Assembly (NCBI GenBank): GCA_003134995.1
Contig: PLDC01000004.1
Coordinates: 100,542 to 164,541 of the forward strand
Direction of reading: 5' to 3'
Length of the DNA: 64,000 bases
From: Acidobacteriaceae bacterium
GTDB lineage: Bacteria; Acidobacteriota; Terriglobia; Terriglobales; Acidobacteriaceae
Under the pieces are notes generated by a model that was not told the DNA's origin, searched no databases, and worked only from the letters and a program-made list of their open reading frames with translations. The position numbers were made by a program, and so were the translations under genes. Below are positions 35,857-43,485 of this stretch, piece by piece; the stretch's first letter is position 1, and each line of letters begins with the position of its first letter.

Positions 35857-36522
35857 TTATTGCGTTGTGACTACAGCATGCTTCTCCACGAGGGCGTCGT
35901 AGAGGCCTTTCTCCACGGTTGCCCGGTCGCCTGCGCTGTCCAGCACGAGATCGGCGTAGCGCTTGCTGGGGAGCACGTACTGCCGCGCCGCCGGTAATAC
36001 GTTGTTCTGGTACTGCCACAGGATAAAGTCCAAAGAACGCTGACGCTCCGTGATGTCCCTCACCTTGCGTCGATGGAAACAAACCTCTTCGGGAGCATCC
36101 AGATAGATGGATAGGTTAAAGAGCTGGCGCAGTTGCGCAAAATGCAAGGCCAGAAGGCCTTCCACGATTAGCAGCGCCTTGGTAGGAACGTGTATGCGTT
36201 CGCTCACTCGCAGGTGCTTCGCAAAGTCGTAGAGCGGGGCCTCGATAGCTTTGCCCGAGGCGTAGTCGCGGATATGGCTTTCCAGCAGATGCATGTCGAT
36301 TGCATGCGGCGCGTCGTAGTTTAGTTTCGCCCGCTCCTCCAGCGGAAGGTGGTTCATCTCAATGGAGTAGCTTTCCATAGAGATAACGTGTCCGTTGAGA
36401 CGAGAAGCTACGCGCTTGGCTATTGTCGATTTACCGCTGCCCGATGGCCCGGCAAGTCCGACGATGAAGACACCTTTCTGACTCGGCACTGGGGCCTGTC
36501 TGTTCAATCCTTTGCCAGCCAT
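35857..36522 (-). CDS. Uridine kinase-like P-loop kinase
   Basis: About 221 residues are encoded from the Met of MAGKGLNRQAP, which has AAGGAAG nine bases upstream; a start 45 bases earlier is possible. The Walker A motif GLAGPSGSGKSTIA is near residue 20, followed by ISMESYSIEM (the substrate loop, where uridine kinases usually read DDYY/DSFY), NYDAPHAIDM, and VEGLLALHF (Walker B region). R-rich VRDITERQR and the DLVLDSAG strand complete the family pattern. Replacement of the usual Asp-Ser-Phe-Tyr by Glu-Ser-Tyr-Ser makes the exact substrate uncertain. Confidence 0.82.
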   Translation of the reverse strand: MAGKGLNRQAPVPSQKGVFIVGLAGPSGSGKSTIAKRVASRLNGHVISMESYSIEMNHLPLEERAKLNYDAPHAIDMHLLESHIRDYASGKAIEAPLYDFAKHLRVSERIHVPTKALLIVEGLLALHFAQLRQLFNLSIYLDAPEEVCFHRRKVRDITERQRSLDFILWQYQNNVLPAARQYVLPSKRYADLVLDSAGDRATVEKGLYDALVEKHAVVTTQ

Positions 36523-36992
36523 GCCAAAGCTTCCTTGCGGGTCTGAAAAACAGGAAATTCGCGGCAAGAGAAGTTACTCACTCTCATTGCCAATGCCTGT
36601 GCTGTTCCCGTCCACGCGCACTTCCTGACATAGGGCTTGTCAAAGACGGCGGCTTGTTCCATGACCCGAATGGCTTCCGCGTCAAAGGACGCTCCCGTGA
36701 AATCGGCAAGAATGAGAACCGAAGTGTGAGGACGGACAGTCACAAATTCGGGGACCGCTTGAAAAATCTTTCTGACCTCGGCAGGCGAACAGTTTGACAG
36801 GTCCAGCAGAAGAATCTGTTTTCTCTGATGGTGGATGAAATGAATATGGTCAGTCAGGTATTGACGTTGGCTGGTGTCAGCGTGCTCCTTGGCACTCAGC
36901 GCCTCATGAACTGCAAACCGTGGCGTTCCTTCGTCATCTTTCGAGAGTGCTAAGAGTGGTATCACTAGGTTGATGCTACGCCACCGAAACAT
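36504..36992 (-). CDS. STAS/SpoIIAA-like domain protein, start uncertain
   Basis: The C-terminal about 115 residues read as a SpoIIAA-like/STAS fold: IHHQRKQILLLDLSNCSPAE, TSVLILADFTGASFDAEAIR and a last helix TRKEALAWLAKD. The frame is open back to 37226, but that part covers the ACTGAGA repeat and a palindrome and looks non-coding, so I start it at the ATG at 36990-36992. A still later non-ATG start is possible. It overlaps the kinase gene by 19 bases, which suggests coupling. Function unknown. Confidence 0.6.
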   Translation of the reverse strand: MFRWRSINLVIPLLALSKDDEGTPRFAVHEALSAKEHADTSQRQYLTDHIHFIHHQRKQILLLDLSNCSPAEVRKIFQAVPEFVTVRPHTSVLILADFTGASFDAEAIRVMEQAAVFDKPYVRKCAWTGTAQALAMRVSNFSCREFPVFQTRKEALAWLAKD

Positions 36993-37218
36993 AGTCCGGG
37001 ACGCACTATAGGTCAATGACCAGAAGCACAGGTAGGTGCTAGCCGTCTGTAGAAGGGCATAATTCGCGGACAGACGTCCGTCCCCAGATTCCCTTTGAAA
37101 ACTGACAACCGAGAACTGAGAACTGCTCGCCTTTTCATACTCCCGTAACAATCTTTCCGTATAGTCGCCAACGTCAGCAGTCGCATCACTTTTCATTTCA
37201 AATCCCAGAGGGCAAATC

Positions 37219-38811
37219 ATGGCCACAGCAACGCCGAGCGTACTCGATCAGAAACTTTCGAATTCTTCCCCCGGCAAAATCGGCATGCTGATTTTCGGCA
37301 TCGTGCTCGTCATTGGAGTCGCCTACGCCGGCTCCAGCCTGCTGCACGACCTTTCCTCGGTTCACAACGAATCCCTTCTTCCGTACATCCTGCTGGGCAT
37401 TGCCCTGCTGGTCGCGCTAGCCTTCGAGTTCGTCAACGGATTCCACGACACCGCCAACGCCGTGGCCACCGTCATCTACACTCACTCGCTCGAGCCGCAC
37501 ATCGCAGTCGTCTGGTCCGGCTTCTGGAATTTCCTCGGCGTGCTCGCCTCCAGCGGCCTGGTAGCTTTCGCCATCGTCTCGTTATTGCCTGTCGAATTAA
37601 TTCTGCAAGTCGGCAGCTCCGCCGGATTCGCCATGGTCTTTGCCCTGCTCGTCGCCGCCATTCTCTGGAACCTCGGCACCTGGTGGTTCGGCCTGCCCGC
37701 GTCAAGTTCGCACACGCTCATCGGTTCCGTCATCGGCGTCGGCATCGCCAACCAACTCATGAACGGACGAAGCGGCACCAGCGGCGTCGATTGGGGACAA
37801 GCCAAAAATATCGGCTACTCTCTGCTGCTCTCGCCCATCGTTGGCTTCGGTTGCGCGTTTCTTCTCTTGCTTCTAGCCAAAGCTCTGATCAAAGACCCCA
37901 AACTTTATAAAGCTCCGGAAGGCGCCGAGCCGCCCCCGTTCTACATCCGCTGCCTGCTCATCCTCACCTGCACCGGAGTCAGTTTCTTCCACGGCTCGAA
38001 CGACGGACAGAAAGGCATGGGCCTGATCATGCTAATTCTCATCGGCACCGTCCCCACCGCCTACGCTCTCAACCACGCCGTCACCTACAAAGATTCGCAG
38101 GATTTCATCGCCGTCTCCCTCCAGGCCGCCGAAGCTCTCACCAAATATGTCAGCCCCAACGCCACCGTAGGCGATCCTCACGACGATATCACCGCTTACG
38201 TCCGCGACAAGAATTTCACACCCAACACCATGCTAGCGCTGCGCACCATGGTCAACGACATCGGCAACGAAACCGCTCTGTACAAAGAGATGAAGAACAT
38301 CCCCAACGACCGCGTGCGCAACTTCCGCAACGACATGTACCTGATCAGCGAATCTCTGCGCCTAATGCAGAAGACCGGCAAGCCCGAGATCGCCGCCTCC
38401 GACGCCGCCATCCTCGCCAACTACAAAAAGCACATCGACCACTCCACGCGCTTCATTCCTCTCTGGGTAAAAGTCGCCGTAGCCATGGCCCTCGGCCTCG
38501 GCACCATGGTCGGATGGAAACGCATCGTCATCACCGTGGGAGAAAAAATTGGCAAGAGCCACCTCACCTACGCCCAAGGCGCAATCGCCGAAATCACCGC
38601 CATGGCCACCATCGGAGCCGCCGACGGCTTCGGCCTCCCAGTCAGCACCACCCACGTCCTCTCCTCTGGAGTAGCCGGCACCATGGCCGCCAACCATTCC
38701 GGAATCCAGTGGTCCACAGTCCGCAATCTAGCGCTGGCCTGGGTGCTAACTCTGCCAGTAGCCATGCTCCTCTCAGGATCGCTATTCTGGCTCTTCCGCA
38801 AAACGTTCTAA
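37219..38811 (+). CDS. Pit-family inorganic phosphate transporter
   Basis: The 530-residue permease has the two PHO4 repeats: EFVNGFHDTANAVATVIYTH in the first and DGFGLPVSTTHVLSSGVAGTM in the second, with about ten transmembrane helices. A cytoplasmic insert of about 130 residues (residues near 290-410) separates the halves, longer than in E. coli PitA. Pit proteins import metal-phosphate with protons at low affinity. A GGGCAAATC leader precedes the ATG. The gene stands alone. Confidence 0.93.
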   Translation: MATATPSVLDQKLSNSSPGKIGMLIFGIVLVIGVAYAGSSLLHDLSSVHNESLLPYILLGIALLVALAFEFVNGFHDTANAVATVIYTHSLEPHIAVVWSGFWNFLGVLASSGLVAFAIVSLLPVELILQVGSSAGFAMVFALLVAAILWNLGTWWFGLPASSSHTLIGSVIGVGIANQLMNGRSGTSGVDWGQAKNIGYSLLLSPIVGFGCAFLLLLLAKALIKDPKLYKAPEGAEPPPFYIRCLLILTCTGVSFFHGSNDGQKGMGLIMLILIGTVPTAYALNHAVTYKDSQDFIAVSLQAAEALTKYVSPNATVGDPHDDITAYVRDKNFTPNTMLALRTMVNDIGNETALYKEMKNIPNDRVRNFRNDMYLISESLRLMQKTGKPEIAASDAAILANYKKHIDHSTRFIPLWVKVAVAMALGLGTMVGWKRIVITVGEKIGKSHLTYAQGAIAEITAMATIGAADGFGLPVSTTHVLSSGVAGTMAANHSGIQWSTVRNLALAWVLTLPVAMLLSGSLFWLFRKTF

Positions 38812-39012
38812 ACGTCAAAGGATCAGCCCTTACTCGGACGCTGGCCCACCCAAGCGCTCAACACGCGGCATTGAAGCCATTCGTACGGCCATAATCACGG
38901 GGAACGCCACACCTGAGTCACTTGACTTACTTTGCTAATTAGATATTCTTAGCTCAAGTTGGGCATCTCCCCCGCCGATCTTGTCCAGCAGCGAGGGGGC
39001 ATATCTAAGCCA

Positions 39013-39231
39013 GTGAACCGGGAGACTACATCTGTCCGCGATTTGAGCACGCTCCTGAAAGATTCTCCAGCAGGAGCTTGGGTCGCTTTGTCCCACGACA
39101 AGACCCGCGTTGTCGGCACTTCGAAATCCATCGAAGCCGCCTCATTGCAAGCGCAATTCAACGGCGAACTAGCCCCCGTTTTGATCAAAATTCCCCTCGA
39201 ATACGAAGGAATAGCGGCTGGCGTAAAATAA
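39013..39231 (+). CDS. DUF5678-like small protein
   Basis: About 72 residues from a GTG; a TTG at 38959 would give 90. The core WVALSHDKTRVVGTSKSIEA followed by APVLIKIPLE matches the DUF5678 pattern of a small protein found next to retropepsin-like proteases. The next gene, 7 bases downstream, is exactly such a protease (frameshifted). Neither start has a strong ribosome site. Function unknown; a paired module is inferred from adjacency. Confidence 0.6.
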   Translation: MNRETTSVRDLSTLLKDSPAGAWVALSHDKTRVVGTSKSIEAASLQAQFNGELAPVLIKIPLEYEGIAAGVK

Positions 39232-39238
39232 TTGCCGC

Positions 39239-39672
39239 GTGAAGTTTCCCTACACAACTGCCTTTGTTCGTACCCCTCCGCGTCCGTACCTCGATGTTGT
39301 TTTGCGAAACGGCTTCAACACCACAAGGCTGATTGCCCTCGTAGATTCAGGGGCCGACTATCCGATATTTCCGAGCGACGTGGCTCACATCCTCGGGATC
39401 AATTTAGACAAAGCTCCGAAGTGGCCTTTTTCTGGAACCCTGGCAAGCCGCAAGAGGCCAAACTGGCGAATTTGTTTCTCTCCGTGCTACGTGAAGGCAG
39501 CTCCGATCACGCATATCGCGAGGTCACAGTAAAATGTGCATTCTGTGATGACTTTAGTCTCTCGGGCGTGCTTGGCCAAAAGGGGTTCTTTTCTATTTTC
39601 AAGACTACGTTTCACCAACCGGATAATTACTTCGAGATCGATCCGTGGGATTCACTTCTGAGGCAGGAATAA
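39239..39672 (+). pseudogene. Retropepsin-like aspartic protease, interrupted by a frameshift
   Basis: The first part, from a GTG at 39239, contains LIALVDSGADYPIFPSDVA, the Asp-Ser-Gly active site of retropepsin-like proteases. Similarity then continues in the -1 frame (VTVKCAFCDDF, GVLGQKGFFSIF, then PDNYFEIDPW), ending at 39672. The frames join near 39425-39445, at a CCTTTTTC run. One base is missing or added there, so the gene is broken, or the assembly has an indel, or translation slips at the T run. It forms a pair with the upstream DUF5678 gene. Confidence 0.65.
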
Positions 39673-39697
39673 CTTCTCCGGCTTCTTCTTCGCTTTG

Positions 39698-40015
39698 TTA
39701 CCCGCGGAGTTCAGATCCCGGCGGCTTTCTTGCGCCGTGACGAAGGTGAAGAACCTCGATCAGGCGCCTCTCGTCATCTACCCGGTAGAAAATCAGGAAA
39801 GGGCTGTGGAGTAGTTTCCTAACCTGCGGCCGCTTACGGACGATGCTACCCATGCGAGGAAAACGGACGAGCAAATCAGCGTGATCCAACAAGGAACTGC
39901 CGAAGCGGGAAGCTGCATCCGCGTCGTCTTCGGCGATGTGGCCGATGATTTCGGCAAAGATGATTTCGGCAAGATCGTTCAGCGCCCTTTGCGTGTAGAG
40001 GAGGCGGTAATCCAC
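39698..40015 (-). CDS. ParE-type toxin with an in-frame 15-bp duplication
   Basis: The 105-residue protein has the ParE/RelE fold pattern: YTQRALNDLAEI, then FPRMGSIVRKRPQVRKLLHS, FLIFYRVDDERRLIEVLHLRHGAR. ParE toxins poison DNA gyrase. Near the N-terminus the peptide FAEII is repeated because of a perfect tandem copy of a 15-base unit (39944-39958 and 39959-39973). That five-residue insertion in helix 1 is unusual and may alter or destroy activity. The gene overlaps its antitoxin gene by 37 bases. Confidence 0.8.
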   Translation of the reverse strand: MDYRLLYTQRALNDLAEIIFAEIIGHIAEDDADAASRFGSSLLDHADLLVRFPRMGSIVRKRPQVRKLLHSPFLIFYRVDDERRLIEVLHLRHGARKPPGSELRG

Positions 40016-40167
40016 TTGGGCAATCGCTTGCGAACTTCTTCGGCGGGGACGGTTCGGCCAGCTTTCGCATCCCGAACGCCTTCATCAATGGCAGCCAGCG
40101 TATCCTCGTCTTCCTCGTCGAGGATCGGAGCCGGACTCTCAAGTTCGAACTTCTTCGCCTTCGCCAT
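39979..40167 (-). CDS. Antitoxin partner of the ParE-type toxin
   Basis: This is a 62-residue acidic/basic protein: MAKAKKFELESPAPILDEEDED, then LAAIDEGVRDAKAGRTVPAEEVRKRLPKW. The DEGVRDAKAGRTVPAEEVR stretch is the toxin-wrapping tail common to ParD-like antitoxins; a full ribbon-helix-helix N-terminus is not obvious. It precedes and overlaps the toxin gene. Autoregulation at the divergent region near 40170-40290 is likely, as for other modules of this type. Confidence 0.72.
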   Translation of the reverse strand: MAKAKKFELESPAPILDEEDEDTLAAIDEGVRDAKAGRTVPAEEVRKRLPKWITASSTRKGR

Positions 40168-40229
40168 AGCCTTATCCTAGGCCGGATTCGGCGGGCAGCG
40201 CAACGGAATTCGCTCCCGGCTTCACGCAG

Positions 40230-40272
40230 TCCCACTTCTCGCAAAGGAAGCCGGGAAGTGTGGCGCCCGGCT
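40230..40272 (+). repeat. Direct repeat left of the second toxin-antitoxin module
   Basis: CCCACTTCTCGCAAAGG is followed by a GCCGGG...CCCGGC hairpin. A related copy at 40827-40868 (CCCCACTTCTCGCAAAGG, then a similar CCGG-rich hairpin) lies in the same orientation on the right side, so the two bracket the module at 40293-40813. Confidence 0.65.
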
Positions 40273-40292
40273 GGGTGTAAAATAACTCTGTT

Positions 40293-40571
40293 ATGGCGGC
40301 AGACAAACAGCACGCGCACGAACTGATCGAGCAATTGCCTCCCAGCCAATTACCAGCGGCCATCGGCATGCTGAAAAGTCTGCTTGATCCCGTGTCTCGC
40401 GCGATCGCGAACGCCCCAATGGATGACGAACCACTCACCGCGGCAGACGAGAAGGCGCTCGCGGAAGCTCGCGACTGGTCGAAGCATAACAAAAGCACTC
40501 CGCATGACGAGTTCCTAGCCGAGCTCGGCATCACTCCAGAGGAGATCGACAACTACCGGGAACCGAAGTGA
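40293..40571 (+). CDS. Antitoxin of a RelE/ParE-type module
   Basis: The protein is 92 residues: MAADKQHAHELIEQLPPSQL, then AAIGMLKSLLDP and the acidic ADEKALAEARDW and DEFLAELGI toward the end. This matches a widespread class of small antitoxins that precede RelE-like toxins. Its stop overlaps the GTG start of the toxin gene. It is divergent from the ParE module, with 125 bases shared between the two antitoxin starts. Confidence 0.75.
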   Translation: MAADKQHAHELIEQLPPSQLPAAIGMLKSLLDPVSRAIANAPMDDEPLTAADEKALAEARDWSKHNKSTPHDEFLAELGITPEEIDNYREPK

Positions 40572-40813
40572 AGCGGATCGTCTGGACCGATCCTGCCAAA
40601 AGCGATATCCGCAGCTTGAGCAAGCCCGTGGCGATGCAAGTCTTCTCAGTACTTCACCGTTTCGCACAATCGGGCGTCGGAGACGTGAAAGCTCTCCGAG
40701 GAGGAGACGAACTTCGGCTGCGTATAGGCGCCTACCGCCTCTTCTTCGTCTGCCCAGATGCCGACACCATCGAGATTCGCCGCGTCCGTCATCGCGGCGA
40801 GGCTTATCGCTGA
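40568..40813 (+). CDS. RelE/ParE-family toxin
   Basis: The 81-residue protein has a typical RelE-like pattern: RIVWTDPAKSDIRSL at the N-terminus, KALRGGDELRLRIGAYRLFF and a C-terminal IEIRRVRHRGEAYR. RelE toxins cleave mRNA on the ribosome; ParE members act on gyrase. The conserved Arg-rich C-terminus is present. It starts with GTG in a GTGA overlap with the antitoxin stop, so the pair is translationally coupled. Confidence 0.82.
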   Translation: MKRIVWTDPAKSDIRSLSKPVAMQVFSVLHRFAQSGVGDVKALRGGDELRLRIGAYRLFFVCPDADTIEIRRVRHRGEAYR

Positions 40814-40826
40814 GATGACATGAGGC

Positions 40827-40868
40827 CCCCACTTCTCGCAAAGGTGTCGAGAACCTGGGCACCCGGCC
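40827..40868 (+). repeat. Direct repeat right of the second toxin-antitoxin module
   Basis: Right-hand copy of the CCCACTTCTCGCAAAGG element, in the same orientation as 40230-40272. The hairpin part is diverged. Together the two copies could mark a mobilised or REP-bounded unit. Confidence 0.6.
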
Positions 40869-41245
40869 CCGTCAGTATCCCCTGTGATTATGCTCTGTCA
40901 TTATGCTCTGTCATTCCGAATCGGGCCGAAGGCCCGGTGAGAAACCTGCTTCTCTTCGGCAGCGCCCCCACGCCGACGCCGTCTGTGCCGTTACGCCGGC
41001 AGTACCGTGAAAGAGCGGCGCTTCAGCGCCGCGCCGAACCCCCACCATTTCAACCGGGCTTCAGCCCGCTACATCGCGACCCTGTCAGGTGTAAGAGACC
41101 GCCAGGTCCATGATTCTAAAGATTTTGCAAAATGGGGGGGAGGGGGGTACCCGTTACACAAGAGTAAACTCGCAGCCGTAACCGTAGCCGCAGCCCACTC
41201 ACCCACAATCCGGAGGAACAAAATGGGAACAGCGACGACCCCACT
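40869..41245. other. Repeat-rich intergenic region
   Basis: No convincing gene. It contains a short tandem ATTATGCTCTGTC pair at about 40888-40913, a GGGCCGAAGGCCC palindrome near 40924, a bipartite REP-like element (41005-41073) and a G-rich run near 41130. Confidence 0.55.
41005..41073 (+). repeat. Bipartite palindromic intergenic repeat (REP-like), copy B
   Basis: The first palindrome GCGGCGCTTCAGCGCCGC, preceded by AAAGA, is separated by about 20 bases from a second, CCGGGCTTCAGCCCG. The arrangement and orientation match copy A at 7604-7669. Confidence 0.78.
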
Positions 41246-41653
41246 ATGCCAGCACCAGATGAACAACGCGCGCTCTGTGGATGTCCCGCGATGAGGGGGC
41301 AGCGGTACTGCTACTCCCATCAGCGCAAGCACGAGCAAGCCGCGAGGAAGAATGCAGAGCGTGCGCGCCAGAGCTGGTTTGAATCGATGCGGCTCAACGA
41401 TGTGAAGTCAGTGCAGCGGGCTCTGCGGGAGGTTATGAATCGGCTGCTGTCAGGCCAGGTCGATCACAAGCAGGCGGGCCAAATACTCTATAAGCTCCAG
41501 ACCGCAAGCGTGAATCTGAGGACCGCGGCCAGTGAGGCAGAATGCACCGAAAGAAAATTGATGCCCGCTCCTAAGTCGTGCCGTTCCAGGAACCTGCGAC
41601 TGGCTACCTTTGCCTCCTCGCTGTCATCTGAAACGCAGGAGGATTTCTCATGA
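41246..41653 (+). CDS. Small putative zinc-binding protein of unknown function
   Basis: The 135-residue protein begins with a short Cys/His cluster, CGCPAMRGQRYCYSH, spaced as a small zinc site, then a basic helical region (SHQRKHEQAARKNAERARQS) and LNDVKSVQRALREVMNRLLS. It resembles small acidobacterial proteins with a CxC...YCxxH motif whose function is not known. Its stop overlaps the ATG of the PEGA protein by four bases, so the two are coupled. Confidence 0.6.
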   Translation: MPAPDEQRALCGCPAMRGQRYCYSHQRKHEQAARKNAERARQSWFESMRLNDVKSVQRALREVMNRLLSGQVDHKQAGQILYKLQTASVNLRTAASEAECTERKLMPAPKSCRSRNLRLATFASSLSSETQEDFS

Positions 41654-42255
41654 ATCATTCCAGAAGCCGTGCATTCACTTGTTTACTAGTCCTCTTTGCT
41701 TCTCTAGTTTTCTCTCCACTTCTTCGAGCGGACAACAAGGTCCTCGGAGAAGTTGAACTGGTCGGGGCCTCAAAAGTAGAAAACACTTCCGGCGTCTGGG
41801 TCGATGGCCAATACGTTGGCTATCTGAATGAGCTGAAGGGATCGAAAAAACTTCTGCTGCTTCCCGGCGATCACGAGATCACAGTCCGACAAGGCGGATA
41901 TCTGGATTTCACGCAGAAAGTCGTCGTGCGCGCAGGAGAGAAACAATCCATCGAGGTAAAGATGGAAAAAGATACGAGTGTAGTTCTGCCGAGAGTCACG
42001 GCGGAAATTAAGTTAGAAGTAAAGCCGAATCGCGCGGCAGTGTTCGTCGATGGAGTCTTCATCGGCCACGTGGCCGAATTCGAAGGCATTGGCAAAGCCC
42101 TGCTGGTAGCGCCAGGAAAACGCAATATCAAAATAACTTTGCCGGGATATCACACCTTTGAAACCGATGTCGACGTTATGGCAAATCAGAAAACGGTAGT
42201 CAAAACTGAAATGGTAGCAGGCGGTCCGGCGGAAGGAACTCCCTTGAATAAATGA
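41650..42255 (+). CDS. Secreted PEGA-domain protein
   Basis: This 201-residue protein has a signal peptide (RAFTCLLVLFASLVFSPLLR) and two PEGA-like beta domains: the first with GVWVDGQYVGYLNELKG and LLPGDHEITVRQGGY, the second with AAVFVDGVFIGHVAEFEG and APGKRNIKITLPGYH. PEGA domains are extracellular or periplasmic and often associated with surface layers or protease complexes. It is translationally coupled to the preceding small gene and followed by an array of 14-bp repeats. Confidence 0.82.
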   Translation: MNHSRSRAFTCLLVLFASLVFSPLLRADNKVLGEVELVGASKVENTSGVWVDGQYVGYLNELKGSKKLLLLPGDHEITVRQGGYLDFTQKVVVRAGEKQSIEVKMEKDTSVVLPRVTAEIKLEVKPNRAAVFVDGVFIGHVAEFEGIGKALLVAPGKRNIKITLPGYHTFETDVDVMANQKTVVKTEMVAGGPAEGTPLNK

Positions 42256-42260
42256 TGGCT

Positions 42261-42330
42261 CGATCGATGATTATCGATCTATGACGATCGATCAATGATT
42301 ATCGATCAGTGATGATCGATCGGTGACGTT
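42261..42330. repeat. Five tandem 14-bp repeats
   Basis: Five head-to-tail units begin at 42261, 42275, 42289, 42303 and 42317. All begin CGATC and share the pattern CGATC-NN-TGA-NNAT (the last ends in GTT). They lie between the convergent PEGA and PilZ genes. Such iteron-like arrays may bind a protein or arise by slippage. Confidence 0.85.
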
Positions 42331-42351
42331 CGCAGTTATCGCAGGGCGCAA

Positions 42352-43485
42352 TCAGGCAGGCGCGCCGACGGTCGCGCTAGCGCCGCGTTGCTTTCGCAGC
42401 TCGGCCAGAAACGCGTCGGACGAAAGAGGATCTCGTCTTCGGAACAGAGCCAGCAATGTGTCCTCGGTTTCCCCCGAGTCCACAATTCGAGAATTCTGCT
42501 CAATGCCGGTTTCCAGGCCTTCGGGCTCGACCAGCAACTCGGGCAGAACGTCACGATTCTCCGTGAGCACGCTCAGAAATTTTTCCAGCAGCGCGCGATG
42601 CTCGGAAGTACTTTTCGTGAACTCCACTCCCATCCCTTTGTCGGGATGCATCACGCGAACCACGCCTTCCGTCTTCAACTCGACTGCAGCAGCTCGCATG
42701 GAAAGCGTTACGCGCGTCGACACCGGAAAGGGCGAACTGATCTCGAGGTAGCAACCGCCCAAGCTCAGATCCAGAAGCTGGCAACGAACCGGCGGATCGT
42801 CCACTTCAACCTCGGAGGAATTCCTGCTCAGCCATTCCCGCAATTGCTGCACAACTGCGGGGGATTGATCCAGAAAGCGCATTCCCACTTGCGTGCCAGT
42901 TCCTTCCCAGGCAAACTCCGCATCCACTTCCACACCCGCAGCCGACCCCGGAAGCGTGAATGACAGTTGCCATCGCCCTTGAGGCTTGCTGCGGCGAGGC
43001 AAGCTGATCGCGAGCCCTCCCTCACCTAAGTCTGCGGTCTGTGCCTTCAACCGCGCACCCGATTCACGGCTCGACATTTCCACGGGAATTTGGATTGGCG
43101 AGCGCGTGTTGCGCCGCCGCTCCTTCTTCATCAGCGCTCGCGCGGCGCGGAAGCTCGACTTGGCCCGCTCAGCCGTAACCGGCTTATAAAGGATGAAGTT
43201 CGCCCCAAGCTCGAAGGCAGAACGCAAGCCTGTGCTGGCGTCCAGAATCGCCACTGCGACCGCTCGCTGATTGCCCGGCGACGAACGCACAACGCCGAGC
43301 ACCTCTGCTGCGCCCTGACCGGCGCAGTCCACAATGATCGCTTCAAAGCGCCCGCGCGTCAGATGATGCAGCGCAATCTCCGAACTCGCGCAGTGTTCGA
43401 CGCTAATGTCGAGATCGCCCAGCGTCCGGCGCAGCACCCGCACAATCTTCTCGTCGGAACACAGCAGCAACGACTTCAATTTCAT
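42352..43485 (-). CDS. Receiver-like domain fused to two PilZ domains
   Basis: About 377 residues from the Met of MKLKSLLLCSDEK, preceded by AAGGCGG. Residues about 1-120 form a receiver-like domain with acidic pocket residues (CSDEK), a putative phosphoacceptor Asp in AIIVDCAG and a Lys in LYKPVT. Then come PilZ 1 (RRNTRSPIQIPVEM, with DLGEGGLAI) and PilZ 2 (RCQLLDLSLGGCYLEI). The R-x3-R switch is evident only in the first, while both keep the DxSxxG-like loop. PilZ domains bind cyclic di-GMP, so this protein may link phosphorylation to that signal. No partner kinase lies nearby. Confidence 0.82.
   Translation of the reverse strand: MKLKSLLLCSDEKIVRVLRRTLGDLDISVEHCASSEIALHHLTRGRFEAIIVDCAGQGAAEVLGVVRSSPGNQRAVAVAILDASTGLRSAFELGANFILYKPVTAERAKSSFRAARALMKKERRRNTRSPIQIPVEMSSRESGARLKAQTADLGEGGLAISLPRRSKPQGRWQLSFTLPGSAAGVEVDAEFAWEGTGTQVGMRFLDQSPAVVQQLREWLSRNSSEVEVDDPPVRCQLLDLSLGGCYLEISSPFPVSTRVTLSMRAAAVELKTEGVVRVMHPDKGMGVEFTKSTSEHRALLEKFLSVLTENRDVLPELLVEPEGLETGIEQNSRIVDSGETEDTLLALFRRRDPLSSDAFLAELRKQRGASATVGAPA

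Noticed and set aside
36993..37226. N-terminal extension of the STAS-like protein
   Set aside because: It covers the ACTGAGA repeat and a GGACAGACGTCC palindrome, typical non-coding DNA.
39425..39445. Programmed -1 frameshift in the retropepsin gene
   Set aside because: The T-run allows slippage, but no canonical X-XXY-YYZ heptamer in phase or downstream stem is seen; an indel is simpler.
42261..42330. CRISPR array
   Set aside because: Units are 14 bases without spacers, and no cas genes are in the window.
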